DNA from: Secundilactobacillus kimchicus JCM 15530
Lineage (GTDB): Bacteria; Bacillota; Bacilli; Lactobacillales; Lactobacillaceae
Direction of reading: 5' to 3'
Assembly (NCBI RefSeq): GCF_001433995.1
Contig: NZ_AZCX01000002.1
Location: forward strand, 372,001-436,000
DNA length: 64,000 nucleotides
Below, in pieces: positions 30,438-37,529 of this stretch (position 1 is the first letter of the stretch; each line of letters begins with the position of its first letter). The notes under the pieces are model-generated. The model was not told the origin of the DNA. It did no database searches and was given only the letters and a program-made list of their open reading frames with translations. The position numbers and the translations under genes were made by a program.

Positions 30438-30833
30438 TTATTCTTTATCGGATTCCAATTGTTGACTTAATTCATCGATGGTTTGCTGTTGCTGGCCAGA
30501 GAGTTGTTTACCGTTGGAATTTTTAAGTCTAGTGGTAAGTAAACTATTTTCGGCCCGTAATTTTGTTAAGCGTTTGGTCTGTTGGTCAATTTTTTCTTGG
30601 TAACTTGTTTCTAAGGCTCGTATTTTTTTCTTGATTTTTAGAGAGTTTAGTGAAGTGACCAAAAAAGTCAAAAAAGCTCCTATTAGTAAATTCAATAATA
30701 TTAGAATGATTAAAGGAATATTGAAATTAGCAACTAAAAAATTAACACGAACATTTTCTACATTGGCAATAGTGAAAATAGAAATAAGAATGATTAACAA
30801 AATTATAATAATGATATATATTTGTCTTTTCAA
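30438..30833 (-). CDS. LapA-like (DUF1049) membrane protein with coiled coil
   Basis: It has 131 residues with two N-terminal transmembrane helices (about 3-25 and 40-62) separated by the VRVNFLVANFNIPL segment typical of LapA/DUF1049 proteins, then a cytoplasmic coiled coil (about 70-131, ALETSYQEKIDQQTKRLTK onward). The frame is open to the ATG at 30842, but that ATG touches the AAAGGA; the TTG at 30833 has eight bases of spacing. It sits between mscL and the Ltp lipoprotein. The function is unknown, with a membrane scaffold role being possible. Confidence 0.7.
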   Translation of the reverse strand: MKRQIYIIIIILLIILISIFTIANVENVRVNFLVANFNIPLIILILLNLLIGAFLTFLVTSLNSLKIKKKIRALETSYQEKIDQQTKRLTKLRAENSLLTTRLKNSNGKQLSGQQQQTIDELSQQLESDKE

Positions 30834-30849
30834 AAAGCACATTCCTTTC

Positions 30850-31290
30850 TTATTTGTTCAAGTGTTGAACCGCATAGTTTGCTTGTGATTCTGTAAATTG
30901 CTTGCCGACGCTTGATGTCAGTTGCGTTTTGATCCGTGCAGGTGACAAACTTTGTTGGTCCTGGTAATCCTTTGCTTTAGCCAATGCGTTTTCGTTCCAG
31001 TTGGCTTTTACGTGGTTAACCGCATATAGTGCAGGTTTCTTTTCAAAAGCCTCACCAGAGCTAGAAGTTAGCTGTCGGTACAAGCCCTTTTTAGAAAGGT
31101 GCATCGTGTCTGAGTACGTCTGTGCTTTATTTAAAGCCGATTGATACTCGGCAGGCAGCTTCTTTTGAGAACTCGAAGAAGCTGTGGTGTTTTGGCTGCT
31201 ACTATTTGAGCTACTTGACGACGTGCTACCACACGCTGCCAAGGTAAGTGTTGCTAAAATAGTGGCCCCCATAGTTACTACTTTTCGCAT
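30850..31290 (-). CDS. Ltp-family lipoprotein (superinfection exclusion type)
   Basis: It has 146 residues. The signal peptide ends in lipobox LAAC (Cys20), followed by a Ser/Gln/Thr-rich linker (about 22-45). Two Ltp-type helical repeats follow, each with the pattern AL.KA..Y......S..G....L.SS.G..F....A.YAV.HV (about 52-97 and 99-144). Ltp of Streptococcus thermophilus phage TP-J34 blocks DNA injection by other phages, acting on their tape measure protein. The same role here is inference from family and from its place in the lysogeny block. Confidence 0.87.
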   Translation of the reverse strand: MRKVVTMGATILATLTLAACGSTSSSSSNSSSQNTTASSSSQKKLPAEYQSALNKAQTYSDTMHLSKKGLYRQLTSSSGEAFEKKPALYAVNHVKANWNENALAKAKDYQDQQSLSPARIKTQLTSSVGKQFTESQANYAVQHLNK

Positions 31291-31324
31291 GATTAAACCT
31301 CCAAACTTTCAGCTTTTTGCGCCA

Positions 31325-31510
31325 TCAGGATTTGGGCGTTTTAACACGGTAACGCCGTTCGAGAATATGAACCAAATCAATTAGATCGTAGGCCTTTTGA
31401 ATGGCGTCTTCACCAATATAGGTTTTGCCTTCTACTTCAATGGGACCTCCAATTAGTCCCTGACTAGATACTCTTAGTAATTCATCCCGTAAGTCAATTT
31501 TTTTCACCAT
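31325..31510 (-). CDS. Small hypothetical phage protein
   Basis: A 61-residue protein, charged, without membrane segments, preceded by AAAGGG. The EVEGKTYIGEDAIQKAYDLIDLVHILERRY part is predicted helical. It lies 11 bases after the ImmA-like gene and is probably cotranscribed with the repressor. I do not recognise the family. Confidence 0.6.
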   Translation of the reverse strand: MVKKIDLRDELLRVSSQGLIGGPIEVEGKTYIGEDAIQKAYDLIDLVHILERRYRVKTPKS

Positions 31511-31521
31511 AAAGGATCCCT

Positions 31522-31974
31522 TTATATTTTTGTGATGTTAACTCCATGAGTGAGGTCAAAATAATAGCCATTGTATTTAAATAGCTCGCCATTTTTAGAA
31601 CGATAGTTGTCGATAGCTTCAAGCAGATATTTTGGGGAAACATTGAAATATTCCGCCATTTCGTCTACCGCCCACAGTTGTTCTTCGAAGCAATTGATCA
31701 GACCGTCAAGAGGAACCGCTTCTTGGTGAGCGACCGACCGAGCGTATAGCTCTTGCTTGACCTTATCTTGCGTATCCTGAGCCGTAATGTCACCCACAGT
31801 GGTAGCGTGGTGGGCTAGTTCCTCAAGTAGAACCTCATATTGAGTTACCGAGGACCGGTTAGGATTGATATAGATCTCATCCCCCAAGGTGAGACCGCTA
31901 AGCCCGCCTGGCATAGGTTTCATTTTAAATTTGAGTTTTGGATGTTGACTGATTAATTTCTCAAAAGGTGTCAT
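31522..31974 (-). CDS. ImmA/IrrE-type metallopeptidase-like protein
   Basis: It has 150 residues. The EELAHHATTVGDI sequence matches the variant zinc motif EE(I/L)xHH of prophage-encoded ImmA proteins in Lactobacillales, in place of HExxH. ImmA proteins cleave or inactivate the neighbouring phage repressor after DNA damage or signalling. It is immediately downstream of the repressor gene on the same strand, the classical arrangement. AAGGGGA lies seven bases before the ATG at 31974, preferred over a TTG six bases earlier. Confidence 0.85.
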   Translation of the reverse strand: MTPFEKLISQHPKLKFKMKPMPGGLSGLTLGDEIYINPNRSSVTQYEVLLEELAHHATTVGDITAQDTQDKVKQELYARSVAHQEAVPLDGLINCFEEQLWAVDEMAEYFNVSPKYLLEAIDNYRSKNGELFKYNGYYFDLTHGVNITKI

Positions 31975-31986
31975 AGGCAAGTCCCC

Positions 31987-32319
31987 TTAATCCTGATTAC
32001 GGGCCTTTTTGAGGGCCTCGATAAAATTGATGATTTGCTCTTGCTCAGTTTCTGATGTGTCATCATCAATATGGGCGGCAACCACGTCGGCAGTTGAAGG
32101 CGCCCGGTTATCTTCATCTGGAAAAAAGTCATTTACTGATTTATGGAAGATACCAGCAAGCTCAAATAACACGTCCTGAGTGGTTTTACGATCCCCGTTT
32201 TCATAACGGCTGATAGTTTGACGGGTAGTTCCGAGCTTGTCCGCCAATTGATCTTGTGTCATACCCTGTGCTTCTCGAAAGATTTTTATTTGTGAGCCGA
32301 TAAATTTATTTACGTCCAT
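31987..32319 (-). CDS. CI-like phage repressor
   Basis: It has 110 residues: an XRE-type helix-turn-helix (about 8-65, with MTQDQLADKLGTTRQTISRYENG) and a short acidic C-terminal tail. It lacks a LexA-type autocleavage domain, in keeping with control by the adjacent ImmA-like protease. It is divergent from cro across a 146-base operator region. Confidence 0.88.
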   Translation of the reverse strand: MDVNKFIGSQIKIFREAQGMTQDQLADKLGTTRQTISRYENGDRKTTQDVLFELAGIFHKSVNDFFPDEDNRAPSTADVVAAHIDDDTSETEQEQIINFIEALKKARNQD

Positions 32320-32350
32320 TTTCCATGCCCCTTATATGTAGGATTATGAG

Positions 32351-32382
32351 TTTATGGTAGCACATAAATCACCGAAATGGAA
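32351..32382. promoter_or_regulatory. Left operator elements of the genetic switch
   Basis: TTTATG-N6-CATAAA (32351-32368) is a perfect palindrome. The adjacent TCACCGAAATGGAA (32369-32382) is a degenerate copy of the palindrome in the cro promoter. They cover the region where the minus-strand repressor promoter should lie (TTCCAT, 17 bases, TACCAT is a weak candidate). Confidence 0.55.
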
Positions 32383-32410
32383 CTAAATATTATTTTTTCG
32401 CACATTTTTG

Positions 32411-32439
32411 TTTACATGTCACCGAAACGGTGCTATTCT
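32411..32439 (+). promoter_or_regulatory. Early rightward promoter with operator
   Basis: TTTACA and TATTCT are 17 bases apart. The spacer contains the perfect palindrome CACCG-AAA-CGGTG (32420-32432), so a bound repressor would directly occlude the promoter. Confidence 0.75.
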
Positions 32440-32465
32440 AAATGGCATAGAAAGGAGGTCGCCAT

Positions 32466-32690
32466 ATGCAACACAAATTATACGCACTGCGGAAAGAAAG
32501 TAGCATGTCTCAATCCGATGTCGCACGAGCTCTTGGAATTACTCCGAAGACGTATGGAATGAAAGAACGGGGTGATACACCGTTTGATAGCGATGAAATG
32601 TTTAAACTGGCAAAGCTTTTTCGTAAACCGATGGACGATATTTTTTTGCCCAGAAGTCACCAAATTGGTAACAAAAGTAAGGAGGCATAG
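32466..32690 (+). CDS. Cro-like regulator
   Basis: A 74-residue XRE-type helix-turn-helix protein (LRKESSMSQSDVARALGITPKTYGMKERG) with a very strong AAAGGAGG site. It is first in the rightward early operon and divergent from the CI-like gene, so it is the natural opposing regulator of the lysis/lysogeny switch. Confidence 0.82.
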   Translation: MQHKLYALRKESSMSQSDVARALGITPKTYGMKERGDTPFDSDEMFKLAKLFRKPMDDIFLPRSHQIGNKSKEA

Positions 32691-32692
32691 TC

Positions 32693-32896
32693 ATGGCAAA
32701 AATTCGACTGGTTAGCGATTTTTCAACGAAAGAGTTGCTAACAGAATTATCAAAACGAAAAGAAGTTCAGTATCTTCGAGCCGGACTTTACCAAAAATGG
32801 AAATTGATAGGGAAATACGGTAATCGAGATATTGAACTTCCAGATGAGTATGGTGTGTTGTTAATTACAGATGTTCTTCGGCCAAGTAATAATTAA
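32693..32896 (+). CDS. Small early hypothetical protein
   Basis: A 67-residue soluble protein two bases after the cro-like gene, with AAGGAGG. The end overlaps a convergent minus-strand gene by 32 bases. No recognised domain. Confidence 0.65.
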   Translation: MAKIRLVSDFSTKELLTELSKRKEVQYLRAGLYQKWKLIGKYGNRDIELPDEYGVLLITDVLRPSNN

Positions 32897-33074
32897 AGGC
32901 ATTTTTGATAGATTCGAACTCTGCTCCGGGATTTACAGCAAAGATGTAATCCTGCAAGTTATCCCAGTTAGATACGTTTTGAGGAAAGTTCTTATCTTCG
33001 GCTGCATCTCTTGCAAAATCTCCAATAGGTAAGTCTACATCAGAGAATTTCATTAACCAGTTGTAAAAGCTCAT
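32865..33074 (-). CDS. YozE-like SAM-fold protein
   Basis: A 69-residue protein matching the YozE family: MSFYNWLMKFSDVDLPIGDFARDAAEDKNFP is close to the Bacillus YozE N-terminus. The fold is a small helical, sterile-alpha-motif-like bundle of unknown function. It is on the strand opposite to all surrounding early genes, with its own AAAGGTGG site; expression from the lysogen or as a counter-transcript is possible. It overlaps the preceding gene tail to tail by 32 bases. Confidence 0.78.
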   Translation of the reverse strand: MSFYNWLMKFSDVDLPIGDFARDAAEDKNFPQNVSNWDNLQDYIFAVNPGAEFESIKNAFNYYLAEEHL

Positions 33075-33122
33075 TTTATCACCACCTTTAGCAAAAATTA
33101 TATCAGAAAGGAAGTTTTAACC

Positions 33123-33356
33123 ATGGCAAAACCAAGACTAGTTCTAGAAAAGAAATCCAAAGAACCAAAAGTATCAAAGCTGATCAGCATCGATGTGAGT
33201 TTGCATGATCAATTGCTTGATATCAAGCACGAGACAGGCTTAACAGTCACTTCAATCGTTAATAAGTTTATTGCTTACGGCGTCAAGAACGTTGAAATTG
33301 AAGAGGCCGAGGATGAGGAGGAATGGCCATGCCAACTCAAGTACCAATGGAACTAA
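33123..33356 (+). CDS. Ribbon-helix-helix-like early protein
   Basis: It has 77 residues. After a basic N-terminus, VSKLISIDVSLHDQLLDIK and GLTVTSIVNKFIAYGV have the strand-helix-helix pattern of MetJ/Arc-type DNA-binding proteins. The tail is acidic. AAAGGAAG precedes the ATG. Its 3' end overlaps the next gene by 28 bases. Confidence 0.65.
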   Translation: MAKPRLVLEKKSKEPKVSKLISIDVSLHDQLLDIKHETGLTVTSIVNKFIAYGVKNVEIEEAEDEEEWPCQLKYQWN

Positions 33357-33526
33357 TGACTCGCAAGGATTTAGCATCAAAGGTTCTCCATGTGGATGTT
33401 AACACGGCTGACAAGCGGTTCCTGTATGAGCCGGATTTTCCGTTCGTCATGGTCGGAACTCAACGACGATATTATTTACCAGCAGTTCATGACTGGCTAA
33501 TGAAACATCAAATGTTTAATGACTAA
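33329..33526 (+). CDS. Excisionase-like small winged-helix protein
   Basis: It has 65 residues. MTRKDLASKVLHVDVNTADKRF followed by a GTQRRYYLPAVHDWL segment resembles MerR/Xis-type helix-turn-helix proteins that read a DNA site through a small wing. GAGGAGG is seven bases before the ATG at 33329. The 18-bp element shared with the int leader begins three bases after its stop, which fits a role in controlling integration or excision, though this is inference. Confidence 0.6.
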   Translation: MPTQVPMELMTRKDLASKVLHVDVNTADKRFLYEPDFPFVMVGTQRRYYLPAVHDWLMKHQMFND

Positions 33527-33528
33527 AG

Positions 33529-33546
33529 ACCTAGGCGGGTAATTGA
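33529..33546. repeat. Repeat copy 2, after the excisionase-like gene
   Basis: ACCTAGGCGGGTAATTGA, identical to 29913-29930 and in the same orientation. The pair brackets the lysogeny and switch region. Confidence 0.7.
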
Positions 33547-33583
33547 TGTTTTTGACCAGGAATGACTAGTAGGAGGAATAATT

Positions 33584-33694
33584 ATGATTTTTACAGTTTT
33601 AGAAATCAGTTTAGTAATCGTAGGCGCGTCCACTGTGGTTTGGGGTTGGCTGGAATTTAAAAAAGACCCCGAAGAATTTTTCGGGGTTAAGTGA
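33584..33694 (+). CDS. 36-residue membrane miniprotein
   Basis: A strong TAGGAGGA site is followed by a small frame whose residues 1-24 form one hydrophobic helix (LEISLVIVGASTVVWGWL) with a charged KKDPEEFF tail. The last codons form an 8-bp hairpin, ACCCCGAA with TTCGGGGT (33666-33687 region). Small single-span proteins of this type are common in lactobacillal phages; no function is known. Confidence 0.6.
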   Translation: MIFTVLEISLVIVGASTVVWGWLEFKKDPEEFFGVK

Positions 33695-33696
33695 TT

Positions 33697-33870
33697 ATGG
33701 ATAAGAAAGAGCTTTTGCTATACAACATCGACAATAATCTTTCTCGTATTGCTAATTCACTCGAAACTATCGCAAGTAGTTTAAGCGGAAAACGAGAGGC
33801 TGATGGAAAGGCTGTAGTAGATGCGATTGAGGACCACCTTAAGAATCTTGATCAACGAGAAAGGCTTTAA
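33697..33870 (+). CDS. Small early hypothetical protein
   Basis: A 57-residue, largely helical, charged protein (NIDNNLSRIANSLETIASSL) starting two bases after the miniprotein stop. The ribosome binding site is weak, so translation may be coupled. Its 3' end overlaps a convergent gene by 32 bases. Confidence 0.55.
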   Translation: MDKKELLLYNIDNNLSRIANSLETIASSLSGKREADGKAVVDAIEDHLKNLDQRERL

Positions 33871-34087
33871 GCGTTTCATGGTTCATTTCTCGTTCGAAGA
33901 CCGCTCTGTTATCAATGGCTTGCAGCACGTAGCGCATTAAGACTGACATCGAATTTTCTTCGGTTTCGATATCTTTGGCGGCTTTTTCTGAAGCTAATTG
34001 CATCTCTTTGTGGTATTTACTTTCCAACTTCGATAAAGCTGATTTTCGAGCTGTTTCGTAACGACTTTCAAAAGTTTTTTCGTCCAT
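33839..34087 (-). CDS. Helical hypothetical protein on the opposite strand
   Basis: An 82-residue, strongly helical and charged protein (KTFESRYETARKSALSKLESKYHKEM). GGAGGTG lies before the ATG at 34087, which is preferred to an upstream start. Together with the YozE-like gene it is one of two minus-strand genes inside the early operon. The function is unknown. Confidence 0.65.
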   Translation of the reverse strand: MDEKTFESRYETARKSALSKLESKYHKEMQLASEKAAKDIETEENSMSVLMRYVLQAIDNRAVFEREMNHETLKAFLVDQDS

Positions 34088-34166
34088 TTTTTTCACCTCC
34101 AATCTGTTTCAAGTATATCAGTGGAGGCCGGCTCAGAATAGACGAGTTTTCGGACAAGAAGGGACG

Positions 34167-34607
34167 GTGATAATCATAAACTTACAACTTAGAACCCTGA
34201 GACGAAAACGAGGGCAAACCATCAAGCAAGTTTCGGATGCCCTTGGCGGGACCGTGTCAGCTGATTTGTTGTCAAAGTATGAACGCGGCGAACGGGAGGC
34301 AGGATATCAGGTATTGATTTCCTTGGCGGACTATTACCGAGTTTCGGTTGATGAAATCTTAGGACACGATCCGAAGCCAGCCAACACGCTCGGCCAGAAA
34401 ATTCGCGAATTGCGTTTAGCTCAGAATCTTTCAATGGAAGAGTTCATTGAACGTATTGACGGCAAGCCCGGCAAGGGGCGCAGCGGTACAGTCAATAACT
34501 GGGAAAAAGGGAAGAACCGGCCGAACAAAATGCGGTTGAAACGAATTGCTCAAATTGCGGGCGTTGAACCAGATGAATTTTTGAAAGGAGGTGATTCCAG
34601 TCAATGA
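34167..34607 (+). CDS. Double helix-turn-helix early regulator
   Basis: It has 146 residues with two XRE-type domains: residues ~5-60 (GQTIKQVSDALGG ... LSKYERGER) and ~75-140 (NLSMEEFIERIDG ... NNWEKGKNRP). A linker with the SVDEILGHDP sequence joins them. It is probably a second phage transcription regulator. The GTG at 34167 is only two bases from AAGGGA; a non-standard ATA at 34176 would have better spacing, so the start is uncertain. Confidence 0.75.
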   Translation: MIIINLQLRTLRRKRGQTIKQVSDALGGTVSADLLSKYERGEREAGYQVLISLADYYRVSVDEILGHDPKPANTLGQKIRELRLAQNLSMEEFIERIDGKPGKGRSGTVNNWEKGKNRPNKMRLKRIAQIAGVEPDEFLKGGDSSQ

Positions 34608-34689
34608 CCAATATGTTTACCGACGGATCGTTTTTAAAACCAAACGGCCGAATATCTTCAAACGGCTGTGGCGTAAATTTTGGCAGTAA
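34591..34689 (+). CDS. Small basic phage peptide (frame uncertain)
   Basis: After AAAGGAGG there is an open frame encoding a basic peptide with RRIVFKTKRPNIFKRLWRKF, which looks like genuine protein. Its only usual start is a GTG overlapping the ribosome binding site. A different frame from the ATG at 34604 gives a 38-residue Gly/Ser/Asn-rich peptide to 34720. One of the two is probably made. Confidence 0.35.
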   Translation: MIPVNDQYVYRRIVFKTKRPNIFKRLWRKFWQ

Positions 34690-34718
34690 AAAAAGCCAGC
34701 TACCGCAAATAGCTGACT
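34687..34718 (-). terminator. Minus-strand terminator-like hairpin
   Basis: Read on the minus strand, AGTCAGCTA pairs with TAGCTGGCT (one mismatch) and runs into seven T. No minus-strand gene lies directly upstream. Confidence 0.5.
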
Positions 34719-34753
34719 AAAACAAAAAAACTTATCTAAAAGGAGTATATCAC

Positions 34754-34903
34754 GTGACTAACAAAGAACAAGCCAATTACTGGCACGCTAAGCTAATGCG
34801 CACCCCGGTGAACTACCAAGCACTAGCAACTTACCGGTTTGAGCAATGGCAGCATTTTCTGGAACTGGCACGAGTTGAAGAAATGGGGGAGCTAGATGAG
34901 TGA
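34754..34903 (+). CDS. Small early hypothetical protein
   Basis: A 49-residue protein starting with GTG after AAAAGGAG; it is helical and rich in aromatic and charged residues (YQALATYRFEQWQHFLELARV). It overlaps the next start by eight bases, so translation is coupled. Confidence 0.55.
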   Translation: MTNKEQANYWHAKLMRTPVNYQALATYRFEQWQHFLELARVEEMGELDE

Positions 34904-35024
34904 TGAGGATCGTTTTTATGCTAACCTAGCGGCTCGTCATGAAGACCGTAAGTCAATCAGTTATGAAGATTCAGATTTGGCCCGCTGCCAAGAACACGAA
35001 TGGGAAGAAGAGGATAACAGATGA
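34896..35024 (+). CDS. Small acidic early protein
   Basis: A 42-residue, strongly acidic peptide (ending EHEWEEEDNR). It overlaps its neighbours by eight and four bases, with ATGA coupling to the next gene. No family recognised. Confidence 0.5.
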   Translation: MSDEDRFYANLAARHEDRKSISYEDSDLARCQEHEWEEEDNR

Positions 35025-35275
35025 AGGCATTTGATGGAACATTTTCAACGCAAGCCGGTCTAGCAAGTCGAATTAGTTTTCTTTCCGGCAAGCTTGAAAT
35101 CAAAGATTGCGACGTTGGACGAGTGGTAGATCTCGCCGCGGAATTTGGCCGAAAGCAAATGTTTTTGCAGTACGTTGAAAAATACGACCCGTTTAATAAT
35201 GCAGAAATTTGGTCGGTACGTAAGGAACTAAACTCAATCGTAGACCAGTTAAATGGTCTACTGGGAAATGAATAG
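35021..35275 (+). CDS. Early hypothetical protein
   Basis: An 84-residue soluble protein with predicted helices (KQMFLQYVEKYD, KELNSIVDQLNGLL). It is coupled to the previous gene by an ATGA overlap and followed by a strong AGGAGG for the next. No domain recognised. Confidence 0.6.
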   Translation: MKAFDGTFSTQAGLASRISFLSGKLEIKDCDVGRVVDLAAEFGRKQMFLQYVEKYDPFNNAEIWSVRKELNSIVDQLNGLLGNE

Positions 35276-35287
35276 GAGGACACTCAT

Positions 35288-35656
35288 ATGATTCAAATTA
35301 CTATTTCAGGTAACACGTTGGAAGATCTGAAGAAAAACATGGACGAGTTGGCTACATCCATGCTCACTGGCACAACCGTCGTAGCGGAAGCAATTCCAGA
35401 CACGTGGACCCCCGGCGGTGAAAATGAGTCGGTTGCCGAGCCTAAAGCACCAGCTAAGCCTAAGAATGAAGCTAAAACAGAAACACCTCAAGTTACTAAG
35501 ACCGACCTGCAAAGCGAAATCAAAGTTCTGTTGAAAGCTGGCAAAAAGTCGGAGGTAACAGCGCTTATGAAAGACCAATTCAAGGCGGACAAGCTGTCGG
35601 AAGTCAATTCTGATGATTATCCCAAATTTTTAGTAGCTTTAAAGGAGTTGGAGTAA
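35288..35656 (+). CDS. Phage protein preceding the DUF2800 nuclease
   Basis: It has 122 residues: a short N-terminal beta/alpha segment, a Pro/Lys/Glu-rich linker (about 50-75) and a C-terminal helical domain (KTDLQSEIKVLLKAGKKSEV ... DYPKFLVALKEL). The C-terminal part resembles small domains found beside phage recombination genes. It is adjacent to DUF2800, with the stop and start codons abutting, so an accessory role in replication or recombination is likely. Confidence 0.6.
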   Translation: MIQITISGNTLEDLKKNMDELATSMLTGTTVVAEAIPDTWTPGGENESVAEPKAPAKPKNEAKTETPQVTKTDLQSEIKVLLKAGKKSEVTALMKDQFKADKLSEVNSDDYPKFLVALKELE

Positions 35657-36817
35657 ATGGCAAGTCCAACATCACACGCGACACTCTCAGCTAGTGGGGC
35701 GGGTAAATGGATTAATAATCCGCCATCCCTATGGATGGAAATGGGGATCCCGGATACTGGATCTGCCTACGCAGCGGAAGGGACAACAGCGCATTCGTTG
35801 GTAGAGCTAAAGCTCCGTCAAGCTACCAATCAAATTTTAGACTCTGAGTATGAGACTCGGATGGCAAAAATTAAAGCGAGTGATTTCTACAACCAGTCAA
35901 TGGAGGATTACACCGATGCTCATGTCGGGCTGGTGATGGAGGATTACAATGCTATCCCAGATGCGGATATCATGCTTGAAGAGCGAGTGGATTACTCCGA
36001 ATGGGCACCGGGTGGCTATGGAACCTCTGACACGATTATTGCAACTACCGGGCGTCTTGAAATCTGGGATCTTAAGTACGGCAAAGGGGTTAAGGTTCGC
36101 GCTAATCACAATGTTCAACTTATGCTATACGCGTTAGGCGCCATCGCTGAGTACAATCTGGCCTACGAGTTTGAGACCGTCAAGATGACCATCTCACAAC
36201 CGCGGTTAGGGAACGTGGATAGCTTTGAGATTAGCTATAAGGACTTGATGGACTGGGCTGAGACGGTGGTTAAGCCAGCAGCGGACGACGCTTTAAATGG
36301 CGCTGGTGAATGGAATTTCGACGATCCTAGCACTTGGCACTTTTACAAGGCAGCCGGTTTTTGTCGGCACTTAGCAGAGACTAACTTAAGGATCCGACAG
36401 TACGAATTTAAAGAAGCCAATAGTCTCAAACCCGACGAAATCGCAGACATACTAAGTCAAACTGACCGAATTCGAAAATGGTTAGATGCCGTAGAATTTT
36501 ACGCCACCAAGCAGGTTCTTGATGGAAAGATGGCCCTACCAGGCTACAAAGTTGTGGCTGGGCGATCGAATCGTAAGATTACAGATGAAAGTGCAGCGGA
36601 AGACGTTCTTCGTAAGGCGGGTTATCTCAAGCGTGATATTGTTCAAACCAAGTTAGAAAGTATCACCAAGTTAGAAAAGCTGACCGGAAAAGATAAATTC
36701 GCTGAGCTACTCGGCTCCTTAATCATCAAGCCTGAAGGTAAACCAACTTTAGTACCAGACTCAGATTCACGCCCAGCAATGGGTTCAATTGCAGAAGCGC
36801 AAAACGATTTTAAGTAA
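35657..36817 (+). CDS. DUF2800 PD-(D/E)XK-type nuclease
   Basis: It has 386 residues, matching the phage DUF2800 family related to Cas4/RecB nucleases. It opens with [19 protein letters not shown] and carries the [26 protein letters not shown] core in two parts: the catalytic acid region, then the D-L-K of the E/D-x-K motif. A QLMLYALG block follows. In phages it is paired with DUF2815 in a single-strand annealing or replication module, as here. Confidence 0.85.
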   Translation: MASPTSHATLSASGAGKWINNPPSLWMEMGIPDTGSAYAAEGTTAHSLVELKLRQATNQILDSEYETRMAKIKASDFYNQSMEDYTDAHVGLVMEDYNAIPDADIMLEERVDYSEWAPGGYGTSDTIIATTGRLEIWDLKYGKGVKVRANHNVQLMLYALGAIAEYNLAYEFETVKMTISQPRLGNVDSFEISYKDLMDWAETVVKPAADDALNGAGEWNFDDPSTWHFYKAAGFCRHLAETNLRIRQYEFKEANSLKPDEIADILSQTDRIRKWLDAVEFYATKQVLDGKMALPGYKVVAGRSNRKITDESAAEDVLRKAGYLKRDIVQTKLESITKLEKLTGKDKFAELLGSLIIKPEGKPTLVPDSDSRPAMGSIAEAQNDFK

Positions 36818-36834
36818 AGAGGAGATTATACATT

Positions 36835-37404
36835 ATGACAAACACACAAAACACTACCAAGGTAATCACTGGCAAGGCTCGGGCTTCATTTGTTCACTTA
36901 TTGGAACCAGATGCATTTGAGGGCCAGGACCCGAAATACTCGGTAATGCTACTGATCCCAAAGACGGATAAGGCGACATTAACAAAGATTAAAAGTGCCC
37001 AAAAGGCTGCCGCTGAAGCAGGGAAGTCCAGCAAATTTAATGGCAAGCTTCCAGCAAACCTGAAGACCACGCTTCGAGACGGTGATGAGGAAATGGACAC
37101 GGAGGAACGTCCGGAGTTCAAGGGCATGATGTTCATTAACGTGTCAAGCAAGACCAAGCCAGGGATTGTTGATGCCCAGTTAAACGAAATTATGGATGCC
37201 AGCGAAATTTATTCAGGAATGTACGTCCGGGCCTCAATTAATTTTTACGCCTACAACACTGCTGGTAATAAGGGCATCTCAGCTGGTTTGAACAATGTTC
37301 AAAAGGTGGCCGACGGTGACTTTCTGGGAGGTCGTTCCAAAGCCGAAGACGATTTTGATGACTGGGAAGACGATAGCGATGATGATGAAGATTTATTCGA
37401 CTAG
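36835..37404 (+). CDS. DUF2815 single-stranded DNA-binding protein
   Basis: It has 189 residues. The DUF2815 OB-fold-like domain begins [18 protein letters not shown] and contains [15 protein letters not shown] and [12 protein letters not shown]. The tail is very acidic ([15 protein letters not shown]), as in other phage SSB proteins where it recruits partners. It sits between DUF2800 and the DNA polymerase, with AGAGGAG upstream. Confidence 0.87.
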   Translation: MTNTQNTTKVITGKARASFVHLLEPDAFEGQDPKYSVMLLIPKTDKATLTKIKSAQKAAAEAGKSSKFNGKLPANLKTTLRDGDEEMDTEERPEFKGMMFINVSSKTKPGIVDAQLNEIMDASEIYSGMYVRASINFYAYNTAGNKGISAGLNNVQKVADGDFLGGRSKAEDDFDDWEDDSDDDEDLFD

Positions 37405-37415
37405 GAGGGGTTTTG

Positions 37416-37529
37416 ATGACAGCAAAGAAAGTCCCCCGGGCCTTTACGGCCTTGGTTCAGTGGCAAAAAGAACAAATTAAAATTCAGCAACTAAGGAAGG
37501 ATGGTCAAAATCGAACAATTAAACATTGA
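37416..37529 (+). CDS. Small basic phage protein before polymerase
   Basis: A 37-residue basic helical peptide (MTAKKVPRAFTALVQWQKEQ) with a strong AGGAGGGG site. It overlaps the polymerase start by 29 bases in another frame. No family recognised. Confidence 0.5.
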   Translation: MTAKKVPRAFTALVQWQKEQIKIQQLRKDGQNRTIKH

